Positions 8,203-16,204 of a DNA stretch of 64,000 nt are shown here, piece by piece. Where the stretch lies: positions 1 through 64,000 of the forward strand of contig NZ_SHKR01000019.1 in assembly GCF_004217145.1 (NCBI RefSeq). Direction: 5' to 3'. The DNA is from Kribbella rubisoli. GTDB taxonomy: Bacteria > Actinomycetota > Actinomycetes > Propionibacteriales > Kribbellaceae. A program made the position numbers and the translations under genes. The number at the start of each line of letters is the position of its first letter. Positions within the stretch are counted from its first letter, which is position 1. The notes below the pieces were generated by a model. That model did not search any database and was not told the DNA's origin. It saw only the letters and a program-made list of their open reading frames with translations.

Positions 8203-8937
8203 ATGTCGGATGTCTCGGGGGACGACGCCACCCTGACAGTTGATGAACTGTCGGCGCGCGTCGGAATGACTGTGCGCACTTTGCGCTTCTATGCGGGCCG
8301 GGGCCTGATCCCGCCGCCGATCAGACGCGGGCGGGTCGGGTACTACGGACCTGAACACATCGCGCGCCTCGACCTCGTGCGCGAACTCCAGGCGCACGGT
8401 TTCACGCTCCAGGCGATCGAGGGTTACCTCGACCGGATCCCGGTCGACGCGACCCCGCAGGACATCGCGCTGCACCGCACGCTGCTGACGCCGTGGATGC
8501 GCGACCTCCCCGAAACGCTCGACCGGACGGCGCTGGTACGGCGTACCGGCCGGGAGCTCACCGACGACGACATCGAGATGCTGGTCGCGCTCGGAGTGGT
8601 CGAGCCGACGCCGGACGAGGACGTGTTCCAGGTCGCGACCGCACACCTCAGCCTCGGCGTCGAGCTGCTCGACCTGGACCTGCCGGTCGAGGCAGTGCTG
8701 GACGCCGGACGCATCTTCACCGAGCACGGCCGCGCGCTCGCCGAGGAACTCACCGAGGTCTTCCGCACCAAGGTCTGGCCGCACTACCGCGACTCCGGCG
8801 GCCCGCCGGAGCACATCCAGCACCTGGTCGAACGCTTCAAGCCCGTCACGATCCAGGGGTTGGTGCTCGCCTACGAACGAGCCGTCGGCGAGACCCAGCG
8901 CGACACGATCCGCCGGACCCAGAGCAAACCTCGTTAG
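8203..8937 (+). CDS. MerR family transcriptional regulator of fatty-acid oxidation
   Basis: 244 residues. The N-terminal winged helix-turn-helix is typical of MerR: TVDELSARVGMTVRTLRFY, RGLIPPP, the wing segment RVGYYGPEHIARL, then LRELQ-like helix 4. The remaining ~165 residues are an uncharacterised sensor region with helical character. The ATG at 8203 is chosen over the in-frame ATG at 8191 because a TATGAT box lies 7 bases before it. The gene is divergent from fadA-fadB, and a palindrome in their shared region recurs before the racemase/acyl-CoA dehydrogenase operon, so it probably controls both; an acyl-CoA ligand is inferred. It ends in a 4-base convergent overlap with the DUF6510 gene. 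Confidence 0.88.
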   Translation: MSDVSGDDATLTVDELSARVGMTVRTLRFYAGRGLIPPPIRRGRVGYYGPEHIARLDLVRELQAHGFTLQAIEGYLDRIPVDATPQDIALHRTLLTPWMRDLPETLDRTALVRRTGRELTDDDIEMLVALGVVEPTPDEDVFQVATAHLSLGVELLDLDLPVEAVLDAGRIFTEHGRALAEELTEVFRTKVWPHYRDSGGPPEHIQHLVERFKPVTIQGLVLAYERAVGETQRDTIRRTQSKPR

Positions 8938-9200
8938 GAGTTCGGGACCCGCAGGTAGGTCAGGCCCCGAAGGTCGAGGTACGTGTCGTTGGGCGTGGTG
9001 ACGATGCGCAGGAGCACGGAGTCGCAGCCCGGGCAGCGGGCCACCATGCCTGGGGCGTCGACGAAGACGTGCGCCTCCGCGAAGACGGCCGTGTGGCCGC
9101 AGCCGTTGCACTGCGCGATGGCCGCGGTCAGGTCGACGGCGAACAACTCACTCAGCGACCCGGCGGCAGCGTTGCCGTCCAGATAATTGGTCTCACTCAT
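8934..9200 (-). CDS. DUF6510-like small zinc-ribbon protein
   Basis: 88 residues with two CxxC pairs, QCNGCGH (about 30-36) and RCPGCDS (about 55-61), spaced like a zinc ribbon. It also has a LRIVTTPNDTYLDLRGL segment that I associate with the DUF6510 family of actinobacteria. Function is unknown. It is the third gene of an operon with a molybdopterin-domain oxidoreductase and an FAD-binding reductase; its ATG overlaps the reductase stop as ATGA. The context suggests an accessory role such as metal handling or a partner in electron transfer. Confidence 0.8.
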   Translation of the reverse strand: MSETNYLDGNAAAGSLSELFAVDLTAAIAQCNGCGHTAVFAEAHVFVDAPGMVARCPGCDSVLLRIVTTPNDTYLDLRGLTYLRVPNS

Positions 9201-9958
9201 CGCGAGTCTCCTGTCGGTCCGAATCGTTCTGTCCGCACACGCGCCGGATCGTGTCCCGCGGCGACCAGCAGATCCGCCACCGTTTCCACGAACGGCGTCG
9301 GCCCGCACACGTACGTCGTCGCGCCGTCCTCCGGCTTGAACGCGTACTGCGAGATCACGTCGGCATCGATCCGCCCGACCCGCGGCTCCCCCGCCGGCGC
9401 ATCCCGCGTGTACACCAGCCGGACGTCGACGTCGTCCGACGAGGCGAGCTCTTTGAGGTCGCTCACGTAGATCACGGACTCCGGACGTCGGACGGAGTAC
9501 AGCAGCCGGAACGGCGTCGTACTGCCGGCCGAGGCGTGCGAACGCAGCATTGCCCGCAGCGGGACGACACCCGATCCCCCGCCGATCAGCTGCACCGGCC
9601 CGTCCTGCTCCGGTTTCCACACGAACCAGCCGCCGACCGGTCCGCGGATCTCGAGCGGATCGCCGACGTTGATCACGTCGACCAGGTACGGCGAGACCTC
9701 GCCGTCAGGCACCTGCTCGACCGTCAGCTCGATCGTCGAACTGTCCGACCCGCTCCACGCCGAGGCGATCGAGTACGACCTCGATGCCCGGTATCCGTCG
9801 GGCGCGGTCAGCCGCACGTCGAGGTGCTGCCCGGCGAGATGCCCCGGCCAGTCCGGTACCTCGAGCACGATCGTCCGCGCCGTCTCGGTCTCACGCCGTA
9901 CGTCGGTGACGGTGCCGACCTGCCAGGTCAGTCGCCGGCGTATCGCTGTTCTTTCCAT
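9197..9958 (-). CDS. FAD-binding oxidoreductase (ferredoxin-NADP reductase type)
   Basis: 253 residues. The FAD domain has the RSYSIAS motif (about 60-66, the RxYS FAD signature) after an AGQHLDVRLTAPDGY strand. The NAD(P) domain has GGGSGVVPLRAMLR (about 127-140) and ends with CGPTPFVETVADLL (about 218-231). No 2Fe-2S domain is present, so the electron acceptor must be another protein, most likely the adjacent molybdopterin enzyme. The start lies 31 bases inside the end of that gene, and the stop overlaps the DUF6510 gene, indicating one tightly coupled operon. Confidence 0.92.
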   Translation of the reverse strand: MERTAIRRRLTWQVGTVTDVRRETETARTIVLEVPDWPGHLAGQHLDVRLTAPDGYRASRSYSIASAWSGSDSSTIELTVEQVPDGEVSPYLVDVINVGDPLEIRGPVGGWFVWKPEQDGPVQLIGGGSGVVPLRAMLRSHASAGSTTPFRLLYSVRRPESVIYVSDLKELASSDDVDVRLVYTRDAPAGEPRVGRIDADVISQYAFKPEDGATTYVCGPTPFVETVADLLVAAGHDPARVRTERFGPTGDSR

Positions 9959-10524
9959 GGGTCTCCGTACTCGTGGTAGCCGGCCGTCTCCCAGAAGCCG
10001 AGGTCCTCGGTGTCGGAGAGCACGAGACCGCGGACCCACTTGGCGCTCTTCCAGAAGTACAGGTGCGGGACGAGCAGCCGGGCCGGTCCGCCGTGCTCGG
10101 GGTCCAGCGGCTCGCCGTCGTACTCGTAGGCGATCCAGGACTGCCCGTCGAGCAGGTCGTCCATCGGCACGTTCGTCGTGTAACCGCCGTAGCTGTGTGC
10201 CATCGCGTAGTCGGCGCCGGTCTCGACGTCCGCAAGCAGCGTGTCGAGCGAGACGCCCTTCCAAGTCGTCTCCAGCTTCGACCACCGGGTCACGCAGTGG
10301 ATGTCCTTGGTGATCTCCTCGGCCGGCAACGCCATCAGCGCGGCCCAGTCCCACTTGTACTTCTCACCCGTCTCGCTGGTGACGGTGAACTCCCAGTGCT
10401 CCGGTAGCACATGCGGTGTCGGCCCGGCCGACAGAACCGGGAACTCACGGGTCAGGTACTGCCCGGGCGGAAGCTCTGTCCCGCTCCGCCGCCGACCGGT
10501 GAACCCCGGAGAAACGATGCCCAT
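9928..10524 (-). CDS. Sulfite oxidase-like molybdopterin oxidoreductase
   Basis: 198 residues, made almost wholly of an oxidoreductase molybdopterin-binding domain. Its candidate molybdenum ligand is Cys77 in DIHCVTRWSK, followed by WKGVSLDTLL and an AYEYDGEPLDPEHGGPARL segment, all typical of the YedY/sulfite-oxidase-like fold. No signal peptide or haem/dimerisation domain is present, so it should be cytoplasmic and smaller than classical sulfite oxidase. First gene of an operon with the FAD reductase and the DUF6510 protein, which would supply electrons. A moaA gene for molybdopterin biosynthesis lies far off at 50581. Substrate is unknown. Confidence 0.92.
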   Translation of the reverse strand: MGIVSPGFTGRRRSGTELPPGQYLTREFPVLSAGPTPHVLPEHWEFTVTSETGEKYKWDWAALMALPAEEITKDIHCVTRWSKLETTWKGVSLDTLLADVETGADYAMAHSYGGYTTNVPMDDLLDGQSWIAYEYDGEPLDPEHGGPARLLVPHLYFWKSAKWVRGLVLSDTEDLGFWETAGYHEYGDPWKEQRYAGD

Positions 10525-10683
10525 GGCGACCTCCCTCGATTCCTGAAGGCAGTCAACCATGACAGAACGACCCGCGCGACAGGACGACGCCGAGCAGGCC
10601 CCGAGGAGTACAATTGGCAGCCTGGCGCTACCCCGGACCTCGGTAGCTTCGCGCATCGCCGATCGGTCCGGGAGGCCCCCGTC

Positions 10684-10815
10684 ATGAGCGAGTGGTACGG
10701 CGTACGCGCCGCCGTGGTGAGCGAGAAGTCCGTACGCACACGACCCGGCGAGTCGACGTCGCCGGAGTCCGAGGCCGAGGTGCCGCCGGGCGAGGAGCCG
10801 ACGGCCGACGAGTGA
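10684..10815 (+). CDS. Possible small acidic protein, 43 residues
   Basis: A short ORF divergent from the molybdopterin operon. A GGGAGG ribosome-binding site lies about 8 bases before ATG, a TACAAT -10 box sits at 10609-10614, and nearly every third codon base is G or C, as in real genes here. The product begins MSEWYGVRAAVV and ends in a Glu/Pro-rich tail; no domain was recognised. It is too short to be sure, and the tail could be chance. Confidence 0.4.
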   Translation: MSEWYGVRAAVVSEKSVRTRPGESTSPESEAEVPPGEEPTADE

Positions 10816-10995
10816 GAATCGCGGCAGCGGGTACGGGAAGGCCTCTGGCGGGTGACGCCGGCGGATCACGGACCCGGCGCAGACTCGCCGCGGTGAACAC
10901 AGTGGGTGGCGCGCGACGCGATGATCAGAAGTTGTGCGGTCCGACCGCTAGGGTGGACCATCCGCCCCGCGGCGGTTCGAATCTGGACGGAACGG

Positions 10996-11784
10996 GTGGA
11001 TCACGAGCGCAGCGCCAGAGTGTGGGGGGCGATCAGAGCTGTTGCCAACGGCGATGACTCTTCGCTCTCGTTGCTGCACGCAGTGACGGCCTGTGCGCAG
11101 GTGCTGTCCGCTGCCGGCGCCGGGCTCGCCCTGACGAGTAGCGGCGGGATGCTCGAGCCGTTGCTGGCCACCGATGCCGAGATCGGCGAGCTGGACGAAC
11201 TGCAGTCCTCCTTGGGTGAGGGCCCGAGCGGCGACGCGATCTCCGCCGGCGCGCCGGTGCTCGAGACCGATCTGGCCGGCCTCAACGCCGGCCGCAGGTG
11301 GCCGTCGTTCTCGGCGGCCGTGGCCGGCCGAGGAATGCACGGCGCGTTCGCCTTCCCGGTCGCCGCCGGGGCCGCCAAGGTGGGCGTGCTCAGCGTGTAC
11401 CGGCGGCAGGCCGGGCCGCTGCGGGCCGAACAACTACAGGATGCGCTGGTGTTCGCCGACGCGGTGTTCGTTCTCGCCCTCGACCAGCGTCACGGCGTCA
11501 GCGCCGACCTGGACGAGATGATCGAGGCCGCGTTCACCGCCCGGCGTGCCGAGGTGCACCAGGCCGCGGGACGCCTCGCGGCACAGGAAGGCGTCAGCGT
11601 TGCCGATGCGCTGGCGCTGCTGCGGGCCCACGCCTACAGCAGCGGTCAGCCGCTGCACCGCGTCGCCGCCGACGTGATGTCCGGAAGCCTCAAGCTCGAG
11701 AGTGGCTCGTCCCCACCCGGCGGACCGACCGATCCGAAGGAGCTGGACCCTGACCACGCCGAGAACGAACAGGAGGAGGACTGA
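10996..11784 (+). CDS. GAF and ANTAR domain protein
   Basis: About 262 residues from the GTG at 10996, which follows a GGACGG box; an ATG at 10906 in frame is also possible. The first ~150 residues form a GAF-type sensor (SLLHAVTACAQVL, GEGPSGDAI, AFPVAAGAAKVGVLSVYRR). The C-terminus is an ANTAR RNA-binding domain (RRAEVHQAAGRLAAQEGVS ... HRVAADVMSG). ANTAR proteins usually prevent transcription termination by binding paired hairpins. A disordered acidic tail follows. Its stop shares one base with the start of a second GAF-ANTAR gene. The ligand is unknown. Confidence 0.88.
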   Translation: MDHERSARVWGAIRAVANGDDSSLSLLHAVTACAQVLSAAGAGLALTSSGGMLEPLLATDAEIGELDELQSSLGEGPSGDAISAGAPVLETDLAGLNAGRRWPSFSAAVAGRGMHGAFAFPVAAGAAKVGVLSVYRRQAGPLRAEQLQDALVFADAVFVLALDQRHGVSADLDEMIEAAFTARRAEVHQAAGRLAAQEGVSVADALALLRAHAYSSGQPLHRVAADVMSGSLKLESGSSPPGGPTDPKELDPDHAENEQEED

Positions 11785-12518
11785 TGAGCGCAACTGACCG
11801 TAGAGTGCGCGAGGTGTTCATCGAGCTGTCGGACACGCTCGTCGACGATTTCGACATCATCGAGTTCCTGGACCGCCTCGCAGCCCGGTGCAGCGAGTTG
11901 CTGGGAGTTTCGGCCTGCGGCATCCTGCTGGCCGACCATCACGGCGTACTGAACCTGGTTGCGGCCTCCACCGAACAAGCACGCCTGGTCGAGCTGACCC
12001 AGCTGCAGAACTCCGAAGGTCCCTGCCTGGACGCGTTCAGCACCGGACATCCGGTGCAGCACCCGGACCTTCGGGACGCCCGGGGCCGGTGGCCGCGCTT
12101 CACCGCGGCCGCCATCGGGGCCGGCTATCTGTCTGTGCAGGCACTCCCGATGCGGCTCCGCGACAAGGTGGTCGGGGCGGTGAATCTGTTCAGCAGGTCG
12201 ACCGGCCAGCTGGACGCCGACACGATCACCCTCGGGCAAGCACTGGCCGATGCCGCAACCATCGGCATCGTTCACCAGCGCGCCATGGCCAGGCAGGAGG
12301 TCGTCACGGAGCAACTGCAGACGGCCCTCAACAGCCGGGTGCTGATCGAGCAGGCGAAGGGATTCCTCACCCACAGCCTCTCGATCGACGTCGACGAGGC
12401 CTTCGTCGTACTGCGGCACTATGCGCGCGCCAACAGTCGCCGGCTGACCGACGTCGCCGACGATGTCGTCCAGGGCCGCCTCACCATGAGCGCACTCCGA
12501 TCGGTGACGCCTGGATAG
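11784..12518 (+). CDS. GAF and ANTAR domain protein
   Basis: 244 residues. The GAF domain spans about 10-160 (LLGVSACGILLADHHGVL, SEGPCLDAFSTGHPV, VGAVNLFSR) and the ANTAR domain about 175-235 (NSRVLIEQAKGFLTHSLSI ... LTDVADDVVQGRL). An AGGAGGAGG ribosome-binding site lies inside the end of the preceding gene, and the start overlaps that stop as TGATG. The two proteins are paralogues in one operon and could form heterodimers or sense different signals. A strong hairpin follows at 12731-12775. Confidence 0.92.
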   Translation: MSATDRRVREVFIELSDTLVDDFDIIEFLDRLAARCSELLGVSACGILLADHHGVLNLVAASTEQARLVELTQLQNSEGPCLDAFSTGHPVQHPDLRDARGRWPRFTAAAIGAGYLSVQALPMRLRDKVVGAVNLFSRSTGQLDADTITLGQALADAATIGIVHQRAMARQEVVTEQLQTALNSRVLIEQAKGFLTHSLSIDVDEAFVVLRHYARANSRRLTDVADDVVQGRLTMSALRSVTPG

Positions 12519-12730
12519 CCCATTGTCACGCCCGGCGGGTGGCAGCCCTGGCGTGCTGCCGGTTTGCCCGCTACGCTGAGGCCGCCTGTTCAGGCATGCC
12601 CCAGACCCCGGCGCCCAATGTGTCGCGCCACTCGGGAGGGGTTGGCACGGCACGGTGCCACTCAGCTTCGGTCTCATTCCACCGCACTGCTGACAGTTCA
12701 GGCGCAGGCTCCGTCTCGCCGCGGAGGCCT

Positions 12731-12775
12731 GCGGACGACTACCTGCCGGCACCTCACCGGCAGGTAGTTGTCCGC
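12731..12775. terminator. Bidirectional hairpin between convergent genes
   Basis: A long stem: CTACCTGCCGG (12739-12749) pairs with CCGGCAGGTAG (12757-12767) around a 7-base loop and extends with GCGGAC/GTCCGC. It sits between the end of the ANTAR gene and the end of the acyl-CoA dehydrogenase gene, touching the latter's stop codon. No T-tract follows, which is usual for high-GC actinobacteria. Confidence 0.75.
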
Positions 12776-13917
12776 TACACGCCCATCGTCCGACCGATGA
12801 TTTCTTTCATGATTTCCGTAGTGCCGCCGTAGATGGTCTGGATCCGGGTGTCCAGGTAGGCCTTGGCGATCGGGTACTCCGTCATGAAGCCGTAGCCGCC
12901 ATGGAGCTGCAGGCAACGATCGACGACCTTCTTCTGCAGCTCCGTGGTCCACCATTTCGCCATCGCGGCCTCGGCAACGCTCAGCGTGCCGGCATTGAGC
13001 TCCTGGACGCAGCGATCAACGAAGACACGGGCGATCTGCGTCTCGGTGGCGAGTTCGGCCAGTACGAAGCGGCTGTTCTGGAACGAGCCGATCGGGCGGC
13101 CGAACGCCTTGCGATCCTTCACGTACCGCAGGGTGTCCTCGAGCATGTTCTCGCAGGCGGCAGCCGCAACCACGGCGATGGTCAGGCGTTCCTGCGGCAA
13201 CTTCTCCATCAGGTAGATGAAGCCCTTGCCCTCCTCACCGAGCAGATTCTCCGCGGGCACCCGTACGTCGTCGAAGAACAGCTCGGCGGTGTCCTGTGCC
13301 TTCAGGCCGATCTTGTCGAGGTTCCGCCCGCGCTCGAATCCGGGCATACCGCGCTCGACCACGAGCAGCGAGATGCCTTGCGCACCGGCCGCCGGATCGG
13401 TCTTGGCGACCACGATCACCAGATCGGCAAGGATGCCGTTGGAAATAAAGGTCTTCTGGCCGTTCAGCACGTAGTGGTCACCATCGCGACGTGCGGTGGT
13501 CTGGATGCCTTGCAGGTCGCTCCCGGCGCCCGGCTCGGTCATCGCGATCGCGCTGATCGTCTCCCCCGCGCAGAACGCAGGCAGCCAGCGCGCCTTCTGC
13601 TCAGGCGTCGCATAGTCGAGCAGGTACGCCGAGTTGATGTCGGTGTGGATGGTGAAGCCGACCCCACTCGCACGGACCCGGGTCAGTTCCTCGATCAGCA
13701 CGGTGTTGAACCGGAAGTCGCGCACCCCGCCCCCGCCGTACTCCTCCGGCATCATGAAGCCGAGCAGACCCGCACCGCCGGCAGCGGTCCACAGCTCGCG
13801 CGGGACGATCCCGGCTTCCTCCCAACTGTCGTGGTGCGGGACGATCTCCTTCTCGCAGAAGGCGCGAACGGTCTCCCGGAAGGCATCGTGATCGGCGTCG
13901 AAGAGCTGACGTTCCAC
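12775..13917 (-). CDS. Acyl-CoA dehydrogenase
   Basis: FAD-dependent alpha,beta-dehydrogenation of acyl-CoA, 380 residues, full length. Visible motifs are AMTEPGAGSDLQGI (signature 1, about 127-140), GQKTFISNG, the QNSRFVLAELATETQ helix, QLHGGYGFMTEYP and IYGGTTEIMKEIIGR. The last contains the usual catalytic Glu. It follows the racemase-like gene by 15 bases with an AGAGGAA ribosome-binding site before a GTG start, so the pair is an operon. Together with fadB-fadA under a matching promoter it supplies the first oxidation step, plausibly for 2-methyl-branched acyl-CoAs. Confidence 0.95.
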   Translation of the reverse strand: MERQLFDADHDAFRETVRAFCEKEIVPHHDSWEEAGIVPRELWTAAGGAGLLGFMMPEEYGGGGVRDFRFNTVLIEELTRVRASGVGFTIHTDINSAYLLDYATPEQKARWLPAFCAGETISAIAMTEPGAGSDLQGIQTTARRDGDHYVLNGQKTFISNGILADLVIVVAKTDPAAGAQGISLLVVERGMPGFERGRNLDKIGLKAQDTAELFFDDVRVPAENLLGEEGKGFIYLMEKLPQERLTIAVVAAAACENMLEDTLRYVKDRKAFGRPIGSFQNSRFVLAELATETQIARVFVDRCVQELNAGTLSVAEAAMAKWWTTELQKKVVDRCLQLHGGYGFMTEYPIAKAYLDTRIQTIYGGTTEIMKEIIGRTMGV

Positions 13918-13932
13918 GGGCGGATTCCTCTC

Positions 13933-15042
13933 TCAGTTCTGTACGGCGGCGCCGGATTCCAGCACGGTGTCGATATCGGCGATGCCCCAGTCGGTCAGGG
14001 CCTCGCGGGTGTGCTCCCCCGGACGCGCGGGCGGTCGATCCAGGCTGGTCGGCGTACGGTCGAAGCGTGGGGCGGGCGCGGGCTGCCGGACGCCGTGATG
14101 GTCCACAAAGGTGCCTCGGGCAACGAGATGCGGATGGTCGGCGGCGAGTGGCAGGACGGGCGCGACGCAGGCATCGGACCCGGCGAAGACCTCGGTCCAC
14201 TCGGCCTGTGTTCGCTGCTTGAACGTCTCGGTCAGCACCTTGCGCAGTTCCGGCCACTGCGCCGGATCGTTGCGATCGGGTACGTCGACCCCGAGCTTCT
14301 CGATCAGCTCGGTGTAGAACTGCGGCTCGAGCGCACCGACCGAGACGTGCTTCCCGTCGGCAGTTTCGTAGACGTCGTAGAACGGCGCACCGGTATCCAG
14401 CAGGTTCGTCCCGCGCTCCTGCCGCCACGACCCGGCTGCGAGCGCACCGAGCAGCATCGTGGTCAGATGCGCCGACCCGTCGACGATCGCCGCGTCGACC
14501 ACCTGCCCCTGCCCGCTGTGCAGCGCCGCGAGTACGCCGATCACCAGATAAAGCGATCCGCCAGCGAAGTCGCCGAGCAGGTTGGCCGGCACCTGCGGCG
14601 GTCCGCCGGCCCTGCCGATCAGGTGCAACGCACCCGACAGGGCCAGGTAGTCGATGTCGTGTCCGGCCGTCTGCGCGAGCGGACCGTCCTGGCCCCAGCC
14701 GGTCATCCGCCCGTACACGAGCCGCGGGTTGATCGCGTGGCACTCCTCCGGCCCGAGACCGAGCCGCTCGGCGACACCGGGCCGGAACCCTTCGATCAGT
14801 ACGTCGGCCTGCGCGACAAGCCGGCGTACGACGTCTACCGCCGCGGGTTGCTTCAGGTCGAGCGCCGCGCTCCGGCGACCGCGGTTGAGCAGGTCGAGCT
14901 CCGGCGGGCCGAGCGACAGGCTGCCGCCGGGGCGATCGATGCGCAGTACCTCGGCGCCGAGCTCGGCCAGCATCATGCACGCGAACGGCGCCGGACCGAT
15001 CCCCGCCAGCTCGACCACCTTGACGCCCTCGAGTGGACCCAT
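13933..15042 (-). CDS. CaiB/BaiF family protein, probable alpha-methylacyl-CoA racemase
   Basis: 369 residues, Family III CoA-transferase fold. It matches the racemase branch rather than transferases: ELAGIGPAPFACMMLAELGA at the start, AGHDIDYLALSGALH, NLLGDFAGGS and SVGALEPQFY. Candidate catalytic residues are His128, Asp158 and Glu239, the same order and spacing as in mycobacterial MCR. The role would be to interconvert 2R/2S-methylacyl-CoA so that the downstream acyl-CoA dehydrogenase can oxidise the S form. It is first in the operon; the ATG is 7 bases after a CACAAT -10 box, so the transcript is leaderless. Confidence 0.88.
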   Translation of the reverse strand: MGPLEGVKVVELAGIGPAPFACMMLAELGAEVLRIDRPGGSLSLGPPELDLLNRGRRSAALDLKQPAAVDVVRRLVAQADVLIEGFRPGVAERLGLGPEECHAINPRLVYGRMTGWGQDGPLAQTAGHDIDYLALSGALHLIGRAGGPPQVPANLLGDFAGGSLYLVIGVLAALHSGQGQVVDAAIVDGSAHLTTMLLGALAAGSWRQERGTNLLDTGAPFYDVYETADGKHVSVGALEPQFYTELIEKLGVDVPDRNDPAQWPELRKVLTETFKQRTQAEWTEVFAGSDACVAPVLPLAADHPHLVARGTFVDHHGVRQPAPAPRFDRTPTSLDRPPARPGEHTREALTDWGIADIDTVLESGAAVQN

Positions 15043-15049
15043 GGGCGCT

Positions 15050-15080
15050 ATTGTGACAGTTCTACTGTCACAGTCGTCAA
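15050..15080 (-). promoter_or_regulatory. MerR-type promoter of the racemase/acyl-CoA dehydrogenase operon
   Basis: On the minus strand: -35 TTGACG (15080-15075), a 19-bp spacer and -10 CACAAT (15055-15050), then 7 bases to ATG. The palindrome with arms TGTGACAGT and ACTGTCACA (15052-15072) covers the spacer. Spacing, hexamers, operator core and distance to ATG all match the fadA promoter at 8148-8178. The -35 overlaps the stop codon of the upstream membrane-protein gene. Confidence 0.75.
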
Positions 15081-15466
15081 GTCAACTTGCGAACTCCCAG
15101 CAATGCACTGGCAGGCAGCACGAACATCAGGGTCACGACCACCCCGAGCACGATCGACCAGCCGACCTCGCCGTGCTGCAGGTGACTGAGGTGGAGGACC
15201 ATGTGCGGCAGCGCGAACGCGACGTACGCCAGCAGGGCGACGCCCGCGAGGTAACGTTCGGGCCGGATCGCCGCGGCGGCCAGCACGATCGCCAGACCGA
15301 GCGACGCACTGCCGAAGTCGCGGAAGGCGTGCTCGCTGAAGGGCGGATCCCAGTCGACTGTCGGCACGTTGTCGTAGAACGACTCCGGCAGGAACGTCAG
15401 CCAGACGCCGAGGACCAGCTGGAGCGCGGCGAAGATCACGAGCACCGTGCGAACGTAGGTCCTCAT
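15077..15466 (-). CDS. Small integral membrane protein, four helices
   Basis: 129 residues with four clear hydrophobic segments (about 5-25, 50-68, 72-90, 100-122) and an FRDFGSASLGLA motif before helix 2. No family was identified with confidence. The ATG overlaps the stop of the preceding SDR gene as ATGA, so it is co-translated with it. Both genes lie directly downstream of an ECF41 sigma factor gene on the same strand, which suggests they belong to that regulatory unit. Confidence 0.85.
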   Translation of the reverse strand: MRTYVRTVLVIFAALQLVLGVWLTFLPESFYDNVPTVDWDPPFSEHAFRDFGSASLGLAIVLAAAAIRPERYLAGVALLAYVAFALPHMVLHLSHLQHGEVGWSIVLGVVVTLMFVLPASALLGVRKLT

Positions 15467-16188
15467 CCCAGGTGCTCCGCGAACGTGATCCGCCCGTACG
15501 CCGGGCCGTCCACCATCGCGTCGCCCGCAGCGAAGGCGCGGAACACCTTGCCGCCCAGGCGGACCGGCACGATCGGGCGCCGCGAACCCTTCGCCCGCTT
15601 CCAGATCCGGGCCAGCTCCGGCACCCAGAGGCGCTCGGGCCCGCCGATGTCGGGCGCCCGCCCCTTCACCGGCGGCGCGCCGACCAGCTCCGTCAGCCGG
15701 GTGGCGACGTCCTCGACGGCGATCGGCTGCATCATCATCTTCGGCGCGACCACGACGGGGAGATAACGCTGGGCGCCGAAGACCTGGGCGACCAGGTCGT
15801 GGAACTGGGTGGCGCGCAGGATCGTGTACGGCACGCCCGACTCCTCGACCAGCCGCTCGACCTCGAGCTTCGCCCGGTAGTAGCCGAGCGGGATGCGGTC
15901 GATCCCGGCGATCGACATCACCACGAGGTGCCGCAGCCCGGCTACGGCCCCGAGCAGGTTCCGGGTCTGCTGCGCGTCCTGGCCGCGCGCGCTGGTGGCG
16001 AGATGCACAACCACGTCGGCGCCCTGGACCGCGGCAGTCAGCCCTTCGCCGGTGGTGAGGTCGGCGACGACATGTTCGGGTCCGGCCCGTCGGCTGAGCA
16101 CGCGTACCTGGTGTCCGGCCGCGCGGAAGGCGTTCACAGCCGGCCGGCCGAGGCGACCGGTCCCGCCGGTGACGAGAAGGGAAGTCAT
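15463..16188 (-). CDS. NAD(P)-binding atypical SDR (NmrA/YbjT-like)
   Basis: 241 residues with an N-terminal Rossmann motif TGGTGRLGRPAV (about 7-18), VVHLATSARG, and a GYYRAKLEVERLV segment carrying the Tyr/Lys-like pair of atypical extended SDRs. Later come ILRATQFHDLVAQVFG and IAVEDVA, typical of NmrA/YbjT-like proteins. Substrate is unknown. It starts 16 bases after the ECF41 sigma gene with an AAAGGA ribosome-binding site. ECF41 factors are generally encoded next to a carboxymuconolactone decarboxylase, oxidoreductase or epimerase gene that they activate; this SDR fits that role. Confidence 0.9.
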   Translation of the reverse strand: MTSLLVTGGTGRLGRPAVNAFRAAGHQVRVLSRRAGPEHVVADLTTGEGLTAAVQGADVVVHLATSARGQDAQQTRNLLGAVAGLRHLVVMSIAGIDRIPLGYYRAKLEVERLVEESGVPYTILRATQFHDLVAQVFGAQRYLPVVVAPKMMMQPIAVEDVATRLTELVGAPPVKGRAPDIGGPERLWVPELARIWKRAKGSRRPIVPVRLGGKVFRAFAAGDAMVDGPAYGRITFAEHLG

Positions 16189-16204
16189 CTGGTGTCCTTT
16201 CGGT

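Noticed and set aside
15050..15080. TGTCACA in the racemase promoter as an ECF41 -35 site
   Set aside because: It is one arm of the MerR-type palindrome, and no CGTC-like -10 follows at about 16 bases.
12901..15189. 762-codon open frame antisense to the acyl-CoA dehydrogenase and racemase genes
   Set aside because: Crosses two genes with clear catalytic motifs and has no start signal.
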